Assembly: GCA_945834965.1 (NCBI GenBank)
Contig: CAMAHZ010000031.1
Span: forward strand, 1 to 10,912
Direction: 5' to 3'
DNA length: 10,912 bases
Source: an uncultured Clostridia bacterium
GTDB lineage: Bacteria > Bacillota > Clostridia > Christensenellales > Borkfalkiaceae
A program made the translations under genes and the position numbers. Under the pieces are notes generated by a model that did not search any database, was not told the origin of the DNA, and worked only from the letters and a program-made list of their open reading frames with translations. Positions 1 to 6,381 of the stretch are shown piece by piece (position 1 is the first letter of the stretch; every line of letters starts with the position of its first letter).

Positions 1-2
1 AG

Positions 3-866
3 ACGGTACGCGAGAAGGTAAACCAAAAGTTCGAGACTACCATCCGAAACCGCGTAAACAGCCGAAATACCCCGATAATTATTATTATGCAGCGTCTGGA
101 CGAAGAAGACCTTTGCGGCTACCTTATGCGGCTTGAACCCGAAGAATGGGAAGTATTGAGTTTGCCAGCTATTGAGTACGACGAACATGGGAACGAACAA
201 CCACTTTGGGCGTTTAAGCACACCTTAGAGGAACTACACGCCCTACGCGACAAAAATAGCTTTGTCTTTGATACGCAGTACATGCAGAATCCACGACCGA
301 TTGCAGGACTTATGTACGAACGCGGCTTCACTACCTACGAAGCAGTACCGATAACAAGGAAGCGGAAGGTAAAGGCGTATATAGACACGGCGGACACGGG
401 CGCGGACTTCCTTTGCTGCATTATATACGTGGAAACGGAAATAGGTAACTTTATTCTTGACGTTTATTACACCCAAGCCCCAATGGAAACGACAGAGAGC
501 GAGACAGCCCGAAGGCTAACGCGCTTTGAAGTGGAAGAATGCGTAGTAGAAAGCAATAACGGCGGTAGAGGGTTCGGGCGTAAGGTTTGCGAGAACTGCC
601 GTATCTTAGGCAACAGGAAGACAAGCTTTACCTACTTCACGCAGACAGAGAATAAGGACGTTCGCATCTTCAACCATTCTAACGAGGTGCAGAACCTTTG
701 CTTTTTCCAGGAACACTGGAACGTACTATTTCCACAATTCTACAAAGCCATTACGCAGTATAAGAAGGAAGGCGGCAACAGCCACGACGATGCACCTGAC
801 GCGCTTACGGGTACTGTAGAGAAGAGAGCGCAACGGGCGCAGAACCTTACAAGGATTTTCGGATAA
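3..866 (+). CDS. terL: Terminase large subunit, C-terminal part (5' truncated by window edge)
   Basis: This is the DNA-packaging motor subunit, an ATPase plus headful or cos nuclease that docks on the portal. The frame is open from base 3, so the gene starts upstream; 287 residues are visible. The segment NTPIIIIMQRLDEEDLCGYL (visible residues about 22-41) is typical of the end of the ATPase domain, where terminases carry an I/V-rich strand followed by QRLHxxDLxGY. The RNase H-like nuclease follows: a first acidic strand YIDTADTGADF (Asp about 128), VVESNNGGRGFG (Glu about 183), and the final catalytic segment HDDAPDALTG (Asp about 262-266). A downstream internal ATG at 87 is not the real start, because it would delete conserved sequence. 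It sits 38 nt before the portal gene, the usual order. The ATPase Walker motifs lie outside the window, so packaging type cannot be judged. Confidence 0.95.
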   Translation, partial: TVREKVNQKFETTIRNRVNSRNTPIIIIMQRLDEEDLCGYLMRLEPEEWEVLSLPAIEYDEHGNEQPLWAFKHTLEELHALRDKNSFVFDTQYMQNPRPIAGLMYERGFTTYEAVPITRKRKVKAYIDTADTGADFLCCIIYVETEIGNFILDVYYTQAPMETTESETARRLTRFEVEECVVESNNGGRGFGRKVCENCRILGNRKTSFTYFTQTENKDVRIFNHSNEVQNLCFFQEHWNVLFPQFYKAITQYKKEGGNSHDDAPDALTGTVEKRAQRAQNLTRIFG

Positions 867-904
867 AACAAAATAATTGTAGAACCAAATAAAATTGTAA
901 AGAC

Positions 905-2431
905 ATGAACGAAGACGAAAGAACACTTACGATCGACCAGCTATTAGCGGAGAGCGTAAAAGAAGGCGCAGACATCGGCGCAGTAGTTACGGAGTTGCAG
1001 AGCGGCAGAGTAACAACCCAGCCCAAAACAACGGAGTACCAGCAGCAAATAGAACCTAAGCTGCACGACGTTATGGACACGAAGAAACGCCCCGACAAGC
1101 TTGTAGTAGTGGATAAGAACGCGGAAGACTACGGCGAGGTTAAGAACGTGAACCCGAACGCGGAGCTACAGCGCGAAGGCGTTAGGATTGAACCTGTAGC
1201 GCGTATAGCTTTGGCTATTCAGCGACTTATCAGAGACCGCGCCGTAAGCTTCACTTTCGGCAACCCCGTAACTTACGCAAGCAACCCCGAAGACGACAAG
1301 CAGACACGGGTATTACAGGCTATAAAGCGCGTCTTCTACGATACGAAGATTAGCACCGTAAACCGCAGGGCAGCGCGTAACATCTACGGCACTACAGAGG
1401 TAGCTGAACTTTGGTATCAAGTGGAAGGAGAGGAACACGAACTTTACGGCTTCAAGACAAAGAAGAAGTTTAAGGTAGCCCTGTTTAGCCCAGCCTTTGG
1501 CGATACGATATACCCGTACTTCGACGAGAACCGCGACATGGTAGCGTTTAGCCGTGAGTTCAAGCGCAAAGGCAAAGACCTTAAGACGCGCACCTACTTT
1601 GAAACCTACACAAAGGACTATCACTACCTTTGGAGCTGCAAGAACAAGGAAGACGGACAGGCTAACGGACAATGGGAGCTTATGCCGGGTTATCCTAAGA
1701 AGCTTGCAATAGGCAAAATTCCCGTAGTGTACGGCTGTCAGCCCAAAGTAGAATGGGAAGACGTACAAAGCCTTATAGAGCGTTTGGAAAAGCTACTTTC
1801 CAACTTCGCAGACACGAACGACTACCACGCCAGCCCGAAGATATTTGTAGAAGGCAAGATTATAGGATTTGCCCGTAAGGGAGAAGCTGGCGGCATTATT
1901 GAAGGAGAGGAAGGCGCAAAAGCGCAGTACCTTAGCTGGCAGAGCGCACCCGAAAGCGTGAAACTTGAAATAGAAACCCTGCTTAAGATGATTTACACCA
2001 TAACGCAAACGCCCGACATTTCGTTTGATACCGTGAAGGGAATAGGAAGCGTTAGCGGTATTGCCCTTAAGCTTCTATTCATGGACGCGCACCTAAAAGT
2101 ACAGGACAAATGCGAGATTTTCAACGAATACATCCAGCGGCGTATTAACGTCGTTAAGGCGTTCTTAGCAGTAGCCAACAAGCAGGAACAGGGATGGCAG
2201 GAAGCCGCCGAACATTTGGTAGTAGAGCCTATTATTACCCCGTACATCATTGAAGACGAGCAAAGCAAGATTAACATCCTTACAGCCGCCAACGGAAACA
2301 AGCAGATTGCAAGCCGTAAGGCTACCGTTCAGCGTTTGGGCTGGGCGGACGACGTGGACGAGGAAATAAAGGCGATAGAAGCAGAGGAAGCCCAAGAAAA
2401 CAGCTTCTTACAGGGCGAACCGACTATTTAA
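905..2431 (+). CDS. Portal protein (SPP1 gp6-like)
   Basis: The portal is the dodecameric ring at the head vertex through which DNA enters and leaves, and the docking site for terminase and the head-tail adaptor. At 508 residues it has the usual size for the SPP1-like portal family. After an acidic N-terminus, the segment around residues 93-122 (ARIALAIQRLIRDRAVSFTFGNPV) matches the family pattern in which helices precede a 'FGxPV' strand. Residues about 368-400 (TPDISFDTVKGIGSVSGIAL and following) match the conserved 'G..SG.AL' helix bordering the tunnel. The C-terminus is acidic (EEAQENSFLQGEPTI). The start ATG at 905 follows an A/T-rich 38-nt leader without a clear Shine-Dalgarno sequence, as is usual for Bacteroidota. 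Position between terminase and MuF genes agrees. Family membership is recognised from motifs and context, not from a search. Confidence 0.93.
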   Translation: MNEDERTLTIDQLLAESVKEGADIGAVVTELQSGRVTTQPKTTEYQQQIEPKLHDVMDTKKRPDKLVVVDKNAEDYGEVKNVNPNAELQREGVRIEPVARIALAIQRLIRDRAVSFTFGNPVTYASNPEDDKQTRVLQAIKRVFYDTKISTVNRRAARNIYGTTEVAELWYQVEGEEHELYGFKTKKKFKVALFSPAFGDTIYPYFDENRDMVAFSREFKRKGKDLKTRTYFETYTKDYHYLWSCKNKEDGQANGQWELMPGYPKKLAIGKIPVVYGCQPKVEWEDVQSLIERLEKLLSNFADTNDYHASPKIFVEGKIIGFARKGEAGGIIEGEEGAKAQYLSWQSAPESVKLEIETLLKMIYTITQTPDISFDTVKGIGSVSGIALKLLFMDAHLKVQDKCEIFNEYIQRRINVVKAFLAVANKQEQGWQEAAEHLVVEPIITPYIIEDEQSKINILTAANGNKQIASRKATVQRLGWADDVDEEIKAIEAEEAQENSFLQGEPTI

Positions 2432-2442
2432 CGCCTAAGAAC

Positions 2443-2457
2443 GTATTACTTTAATAC
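2443..2457. repeat. 15-bp palindrome, copy 1 (GTATTA-CTT-TAATAC)
   Basis: A perfect inverted repeat (6-bp arms GTATTA/TAATAC, 3-nt centre CTT) sits 11 nt after the portal stop codon. The identical 15 bases recur at 5589-5603 in the other large non-coding spacer. In both copies a TA dinucleotide follows two bases after the palindrome. Here, however, the next bases (TAGAAGCC) do not form a Bacteroidota -7 box, so promoter activity is not supported for this copy. It may be a protein-binding operator or a phage-specific signal; that is inference from the symmetry and the duplication in non-coding DNA. Confidence 0.6.
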
Positions 2458-2472
2458 AATAGAAGCCCGTAG

Positions 2473-2526
2473 AGCGCGTTTTGTCTCGCGGCTGGTATAA
2501 TTCACACCCAACAGGCGAAACGCGCT
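2473..2526 (+). other. Long intergenic stem-loop between portal and MuF genes
   Basis: Bases 2473-2485 (AGCGCGTTTTGTC) pair with 2514-2526 (GGCGAAACGCGCT). The stem is 13 bp, 9 of them perfect from the base upward and the rest including two G-U wobbles, with a 28-nt loop. It is followed by TAAAACGAATTTTTC rather than an uninterrupted U tract, so it is a poor intrinsic terminator. It could be an attenuator, an RNA-processing or stability element for the downstream mRNA, or a structured small RNA. It lies in a 122-nt spacer in a gene cluster where most spacers are under 40 nt. Confidence 0.55.
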
Positions 2527-2553
2527 TAAAACGAATTTTTCAAGAAAATAACT

Positions 2554-4857
2554 ATGCCAAACGACAGGGAGAAACTTATTATAAAGCTTAAAGGCTTCGA
2601 CGCAGCGCACTACAGGCGAACGGAAGCTTACGCCCGTCAGATTGAAAAGCTTTGCAATTTGGCGGCGAGCGAATACGCATCGTTAGCAGGTACGCTGTTT
2701 CAGCCCGACCTAAACAAGCCGTTCAACTTCGACGACTACCCACAGACCAAGAAAGCAGCAGCACAGGTAACGCAGGGATTGGCGAAGAAGATACAGAGCG
2801 TTATCGTTAGGGGAACGGCGACAGAGTGGAGAGCAGCCTGCGACAAAAACGACGCTTTCATAAAGTCTATACTTCGCACTTCACGGCTAACCACGGAAGA
2901 AGCGGATCAGTACCAAGCGCGTAATTTGGAAGCCCTGCAGTCATTCCAGCAAAGGAAGGTAGAAGGCTTAGTACTTTCCCAGCGCGTATGGAAGTACGTA
3001 GGCGATATTAAGGACACGATAGAACTCGGTATAGACGTAGGGTTAGGAGAAGGCAGAAGCGCACAGCAGCTAAGCAAGGACTTACGCCAATGCTTACAGC
3101 AGCCCGACAAGCTTTTTAGACGGGTACGCGACAAGTACGGCAACCTTAGACTAAGCAAGGCGGCGGCACTATACCACCCCGGACAGGGCGTTTACAGAAG
3201 TTCAGCGCGTAACGCCCAGCGTTTGGCACGTACAGAGGTAAACATGGCTTACCGACAGGCGGAGTATTTACGCTGGCAGCAATTAGACTTTGTTGTAGGT
3301 ATTCGTATTTGGCTAAGCAACAACCACACCGTATTAGACAGCAAGGGCAGACCACAGCCGTTAGTAGATATTTGCGACGAGCTTAAAGGCGACTACCCTA
3401 AGACCTTCCGTTTTGTTGGCTGGCATCCACAATGCCGCTGCCAAGTTACGCCTATTCTTTCCGACTACGACGAATATAACAAAGACCGGGGCAACAGGCT
3501 TAAGGCTATTGTTCGCGGACAGGCTTACAAGTCTTTGCCTTCACGAAGACAGGTAACAGCCATACCCGAAAACTTCACGCAGTATATAGAGGGAATACGC
3601 GAACGAGCCAAAGGCTGGAAGAGCCAACCCTACTATATACGCGACAACTTCAACGGCGGCACGATCGAGGGCGGACTAAAGGCAGGAATAGCGGCGACTA
3701 TGAAGGGAGCGACAGCAGGAAAGAACGCGGTAAAGAACAATTCAAAGCCCTGCACGGAATACGACACAGCAATAGACACTTTGAAACGATGGGCTTACGC
3801 TTTCGGTTTGGACGTTTCCAAGCTGGACGGCTTACGTTTGGCAGGAAACAGGGAAGCACTACGCGCGGAAGTGGAGAGCTTGCAGGCTTTGGCGGACAAG
3901 CGACAGGAAGAATGGATGTTAGCAATAGCAGAGCTTCAACAGGTACGAAACCAAATAAGCAAGCTTAACAAGGCTATAGCGGACAAATATACGGCTATTT
4001 GCGGCGCGAACAGATGCGAAGCAGGAAAGTATTACGCGGATTGTATTAAGAACCTTAAGGAAGCAAAGATACAGGCGGAAGCGGACTTAAAGAAGGCTAT
4101 AGCAGAGGAAGCGAAGAAGGAATACTCCAGCAACATGCCAGAAGAGCTTAAGGACGGACAGCCTTACTTGTTGGGCGAAAAGTACGTATTCAGTAAGGAG
4201 TTTTTCGACAAGTTGAAGTATATGCCTACTTTGAAGATACCGCACACGAATAAGGGAAGCTACGAATGTAAGTTAGGCAGGGAAGTAGTATTAGACAACG
4301 ATACACGCGCCAAAAATTCTCCGTGGGAGAAGAAAGCCGTAGTTTACCATGAGTTCGGACACGCCATCGGCGACCAGCGCGACATCATAAACGGCTACAA
4401 GCCTTTGCAGGATTTGAGGGAAAAGCAGATAGCAAGGCTTCGTAAGAAAGTGAAGACAACCGTAACGGAACATAAGTACGACTTCGGAACAGGAACGTAC
4501 AAAACCACTACGCGCCAAACTTCTATAATGTACGCTAAGCAGCTTTCGGCAAGAATAGACGCAGTTTATGAGCGTCTGAAAAAGTTTGGCGACGACGTAT
4601 TTACACGTAGGGGAATAACCAAACGCGACGCTTTGGAGCAGATAGGAAGCCTACAGGACACATTAAAAAGCTTAGTTAATAGTAGCGGCGTAGGCTGGGG
4701 GCACAGCACAAGCTATTTTAACAGCTTAAGCATGAGAAGGCATGAGTATTTGGCACATTCCTTTGAAAACGCCTTCTTAGGAAACAGAGCCTTTAAACAC
4801 TTCATGCCTACGGAATACATGGAAATGATAGACTTAATTAAGAGCCTACCCTACTAA
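2554..4857 (+). CDS. MuF-type minor head protein fused to a C-terminal HEFGH metallopeptidase-like domain
   Basis: Residues 1 to about 200 are mostly helical and charged. Residues about 205-305 form the MuF (SPP1 gp7/Mu gpF) head-morphogenesis domain: SARNAQRLARTEVNMAYRQA, then the diagnostic WHPQCRCQVTPIL at about 290-302. MuF proteins are minor capsid components that bind near the portal; SPP1 gp7 leaves the capsid with DNA. A long charged helix or coiled coil spans about 435-525. The last roughly 230 residues contain VVYHEFGHAIGD, with the zinc-peptidase motif H599-E-F-G-H603, and near the end RRHEYLAHSFENAF, where Glu731 is a plausible third zinc ligand as in gluzincins. Plain MuF proteins are usually much shorter, so the C-terminal half is an added module. 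The leader (CAAGAAAATAACT-ATG) lacks a strong Shine-Dalgarno. The stop codon overlaps the stop of the opposite-strand gene by 4 bp. The role of the peptidase is inferred: ejected effector, maturation protease, or polymorphic-toxin-like module. Confidence 0.88.
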   Translation: MPNDREKLIIKLKGFDAAHYRRTEAYARQIEKLCNLAASEYASLAGTLFQPDLNKPFNFDDYPQTKKAAAQVTQGLAKKIQSVIVRGTATEWRAACDKNDAFIKSILRTSRLTTEEADQYQARNLEALQSFQQRKVEGLVLSQRVWKYVGDIKDTIELGIDVGLGEGRSAQQLSKDLRQCLQQPDKLFRRVRDKYGNLRLSKAAALYHPGQGVYRSSARNAQRLARTEVNMAYRQAEYLRWQQLDFVVGIRIWLSNNHTVLDSKGRPQPLVDICDELKGDYPKTFRFVGWHPQCRCQVTPILSDYDEYNKDRGNRLKAIVRGQAYKSLPSRRQVTAIPENFTQYIEGIRERAKGWKSQPYYIRDNFNGGTIEGGLKAGIAATMKGATAGKNAVKNNSKPCTEYDTAIDTLKRWAYAFGLDVSKLDGLRLAGNREALRAEVESLQALADKRQEEWMLAIAELQQVRNQISKLNKAIADKYTAICGANRCEAGKYYADCIKNLKEAKIQAEADLKKAIAEEAKKEYSSNMPEELKDGQPYLLGEKYVFSKEFFDKLKYMPTLKIPHTNKGSYECKLGREVVLDNDTRAKNSPWEKKAVVYHEFGHAIGDQRDIINGYKPLQDLREKQIARLRKKVKTTVTEHKYDFGTGTYKTTTRQTSIMYAKQLSARIDAVYERLKKFGDDVFTRRGITKRDALEQIGSLQDTLKSLVNSSGVGWGHSTSYFNSLSMRRHEYLAHSFENAFLGNRAFKHFMPTEYMEMIDLIKSLPY

Positions 4858-5144
4858 ACGAGGTATAACGCGCCGTCAGCAATAGAACCCAAGTAAGTAG
4901 CTTTAGCTGGCGGCGTTTCATTCTTACCCGGATAGACGGCGACCAAAGAACGCCCCTTAGTGATACATTCGCGCAGGATTGCCCCTGCCTTCTTTGGTGA
5001 AGGTTCTACGACCGAGAGAAGGCGAACTAAGCTAACTTCTTCGTCTTCGTCAGAGTTGTAAAGGAAACCTTCTACTAAGGCTTCGTTAGGAAGGGCGGTT
5101 AAAGGCTTAACGCCATTTGTAGTTTGTACGTTTGGGGTTTTCAT
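4854..5144 (-). CDS. Small acidic-start protein of unknown function, second gene of the minus-strand cassette
   Basis: This 96-residue product is not recognised. It has an N-terminal polar stretch, an acidic patch NSDEDEEVSLV near the middle, then VVEPSPKKAGAILRECITKG and a hydrophobic C-terminus (YLGSIADGALYLV). There is no signal peptide or membrane helix. Coding is supported by three things: its ATG lies within an ATGA overlap (5141-5144) with the stop of the upstream minus-strand gene, implying translational coupling; codon use (AAG, GAA, GTA, TTA, CGC) resembles neighbouring phage genes; and no credible plus-strand frame competes. Its TAG stop shares bases with the TAA of the MuF gene in a convergent 4-bp overlap. 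By position it could be a moron, a regulator, or a protein that controls the neighbouring MuF-peptidase. None of these roles is shown by sequence. Confidence 0.7.
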   Translation of the reverse strand: MKTPNVQTTNGVKPLTALPNEALVEGFLYNSDEDEEVSLVRLLSVVEPSPKKAGAILRECITKGRSLVAVYPGKNETPPAKATYLGSIADGALYLV

Positions 5145-5401
5145 ATCATATCGTTATTTAATTCTTCAACAGGAAGCGGCGCACCTTCTACGGGCGGATA
5201 TAGGAAGCGCACAACGTCGTTATAGCGGCTCGCCCATTTCTTGAAGTAGTGAAGGCACAGGGGGCGGAAGACACGCGGAAGCTTATTGTAGCGTATCGCC
5301 CAAAGTTGTACTTTGCTTTGCAGTCTAAGCACCTCGTTACGCTTGTACTCGACAGCCAGCTCGTCTAATTCTTCTATTAGTTCTTCTATACGTTCGTTCA
5401 T
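5141..5401 (-). CDS. Small basic, coiled-coil-containing protein of unknown function, first gene of the minus-strand cassette
   Basis: This 86-residue product begins MNERIEELIEELDELAVEYK, a charged heptad-like helix likely to form a coiled coil. A basic, aromatic-rich middle follows (KVQLWAIRYNKLPRVFRPLC, then LHYFKKWASRYND). It ends in a proline-rich acidic tail. There is no HTH or other domain I can name, although a small nucleic-acid- or protein-binding role would fit the charge pattern. The ATG at 5401 is preferred to an in-frame GTG at 5410: a consensus Bacteroidota promoter just upstream would then give a roughly 16-nt leader that is A/T-rich next to the ATG. It overlaps the next minus-strand gene by ATGA. 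This gene pair is transcribed against the flanking structural genes, as expected for an inserted accessory unit. Confidence 0.7.
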   Translation of the reverse strand: MNERIEELIEELDELAVEYKRNEVLRLQSKVQLWAIRYNKLPRVFRPLCLHYFKKWASRYNDVVRFLYPPVEGAPLPVEELNNDMI

Positions 5402-5423
5402 AAAAAGCACGTTTTAACGGCTA

Positions 5424-5455
5424 CAAAGGTACGCACTTTTTCCCGGATAGCCAAA
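5424..5455 (-). promoter_or_regulatory. Bacteroidota-type housekeeping promoter for the minus-strand gene pair
   Basis: On the minus strand the -33 element TTTG (complement of 5452-5455) is separated by exactly 20 nt from the -7 element TACCTTTG (complement of 5424-5431). This matches the Bacteroidota consensus TTTG-N19-21-TAnnTTTG at every defined position. Transcription would start near 5417, about 16 nt before the ATG at 5401. It is the best-matched promoter in the window and implies that the cassette is read by host RNA polymerase independently of the late operon. Confidence 0.75.
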
Positions 5456-5548
5456 ACAGGACGCGGAACGCCTGACACCAAAGGCAAGCAGAACACCCCG
5501 AAAGCGTAGTATTTTGTAGGCATTTGCAGCCATTCGTTACCACTAAGA

Positions 5549-5571
5549 CGAAGTTTTAGCGAAGTGTTTTA
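5549..5571. repeat. Imperfect tandem direct repeat upstream of the scaffold promoter
   Basis: CGAAGTTTTA (5549-5558) is repeated as CGAAGTGTTTTA (5560-5571), differing by a TG insertion. The second copy overlaps a small palindrome, GTGTTTTACAC (5564-5574). The pair ends about 10 bp upstream of the -33 region of the plus-strand promoter, where an activator could bind. The repeat is visible, but its function is inference and it could be chance in A/T-rich DNA. Confidence 0.35.
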
Positions 5572-5580
5572 CACAACTTT

Positions 5581-5613
5581 TTTACAAAGTATTACTTTAA
5601 TACGCTACCTTTG
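5581..5613 (+). promoter_or_regulatory. Probable promoter of the scaffold-capsid gene block
   Basis: The -7 box TACCTTTG (5606-5613) is a full match to TAnnTTTG and identical to that of the divergent minus-strand promoter. The -33 box is weak: TTTA at 5581-5584, 21 nt upstream, within a T run. The spacer contains the 15-bp palindrome 5589-5603, so binding there could block or activate polymerase. A start near 5620 would leave about 24 nt to the ATG at 5644. A weak -33 box plus an embedded palindrome suggests a regulated late promoter. Confidence 0.6.
5589..5603. repeat. 15-bp palindrome, copy 2 (GTATTA-CTT-TAATAC), within a promoter spacer
   Basis: This is identical to 2443-2457 and a perfect 6-3-6 inverted repeat. 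It lies wholly between the -33 and -7 elements of the plus-strand promoter, 2 bp upstream of TACCTTTG. That position is typical of an operator for a dimeric regulator. No candidate regulator gene is identifiable in the window, unless one of the small minus-strand proteins binds it. Confidence 0.6.
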
Positions 5614-5643
5614 CATTGTTTTAACGTAACAAAAATAGTTTTT

Positions 5644-6357
5644 ATGGATTTACTACAGCAAATTTTAGCACTACTGAAACAGACGTTTCCGGGCGTGCGA
5701 GAAGACGGGTTACAGCAGTTGGCAGCTGCGCTCAGCTTACAGGTTGAAACCCAAGAACAGGCTACCGAACTCGTAGGAAAACTATCCGCCGAGAAGGTAG
5801 AAAAATTCGTTAAGGATTGGCGCAGCAAAGCTGACGCGGAAATAGGCAAGGCTAACCAAACCTACGAAACCAGCCTTAAGGAAAAGTATGATTTCGTGGA
5901 GAAGGGAAAACCGAACCAGCAGCAACAGCAGCAGCACCAAACCACCGACGGGAATCTGACACTTGACGATGTTAAGAACCTTATCGCGGAGAGCTTGAAG
6001 GGCGTACAGCAAAGTATTACCAGCATCAGCGACGCGAAGGTAGCAGAAACCCGTAGGGGGCTATTCGTATCCGCGTTAGACAAGGCAAAGCTGGAAGGCA
6101 GTAAGCGCGATTTGTTGTTAGACAACTTCGGGCGTATGACCTTCAAAGACGATGCGGACTTTGAGAGCTTTATGACTTCGCAGGCGGCGCACATTGCTAC
6201 GCTTGCACAGGAAGAAGCCGACAAAGACCTGCAAAACCACGACAAGCCCATTTTTGGAGCCGTGACCAAAGAAGGAGTAAGCGAGGGCGTAGCAGACTAC
6301 ATCAAGCAGCGAGCCGAAGAGACAAGCAAGCCGACCCTAACAGGGAAGGAAGTTTAA
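5644..6357 (+). CDS. Capsid scaffold-like protein
   Basis: A scaffold protein organises capsid subunits into a procapsid and is then removed. This 237-residue product has typical scaffold features: a mostly helical, highly charged composition (residues about 30-85 with KLSAEKVEKFVKDWRSKADA and neighbours), a glutamine-rich low-complexity linker NQQQQQQHQTTDGN near residues 96-109, another helical region, and a polar C-terminus. It lies two genes upstream of the capsid gene, as scaffolds commonly do. The ATG at 5644 is chosen because a promoter -7 box ends at 5613; an in-frame TTG at 5611 would overlap that box. The leader AAAAATAGTTTTT is A/T-rich without a Shine-Dalgarno. Assignment rests on composition and position, since scaffold proteins diverge quickly. 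No prohead-protease motif is seen in it. Confidence 0.72.
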   Translation: MDLLQQILALLKQTFPGVREDGLQQLAAALSLQVETQEQATELVGKLSAEKVEKFVKDWRSKADAEIGKANQTYETSLKEKYDFVEKGKPNQQQQQQHQTTDGNLTLDDVKNLIAESLKGVQQSITSISDAKVAETRRGLFVSALDKAKLEGSKRDLLLDNFGRMTFKDDADFESFMTSQAAHIATLAQEEADKDLQNHDKPIFGAVTKEGVSEGVADYIKQRAEETSKPTLTGKEV

Positions 6358-6381
6358 CAACACCAAAAAACCGAATAAGAA

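Noticed and set aside
1313..1768. 151-codon open frame antisense to the portal gene
   Set aside because: It is hydrophobic with no domain and fully contained in a well-supported gene. It is a shadow of portal codon usage.
2473..2540. Stem-loop as a classical intrinsic terminator
   Set aside because: There is no continuous U tract directly after the stem, the loop is 28 nt, and the downstream MuF gene has no recognisable promoter of its own, so termination here would silence it. It is kept only as a structured element of unknown role.
5611..5643. Upstream TTG start for the scaffold-like gene
   Set aside because: The TTG is the end of the promoter -7 box TACCTTTG, so it would lie upstream of the likely transcription start. 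The ATG at 5644 is preferred.
5862..6269. 135-codon antisense frame with a poly-Cys run
   Set aside because: The Cys run is the reverse reading of the scaffold CAG repeat, and the rest is Ser/Leu-rich low-complexity sequence, so it is an artefact of the coding strand.
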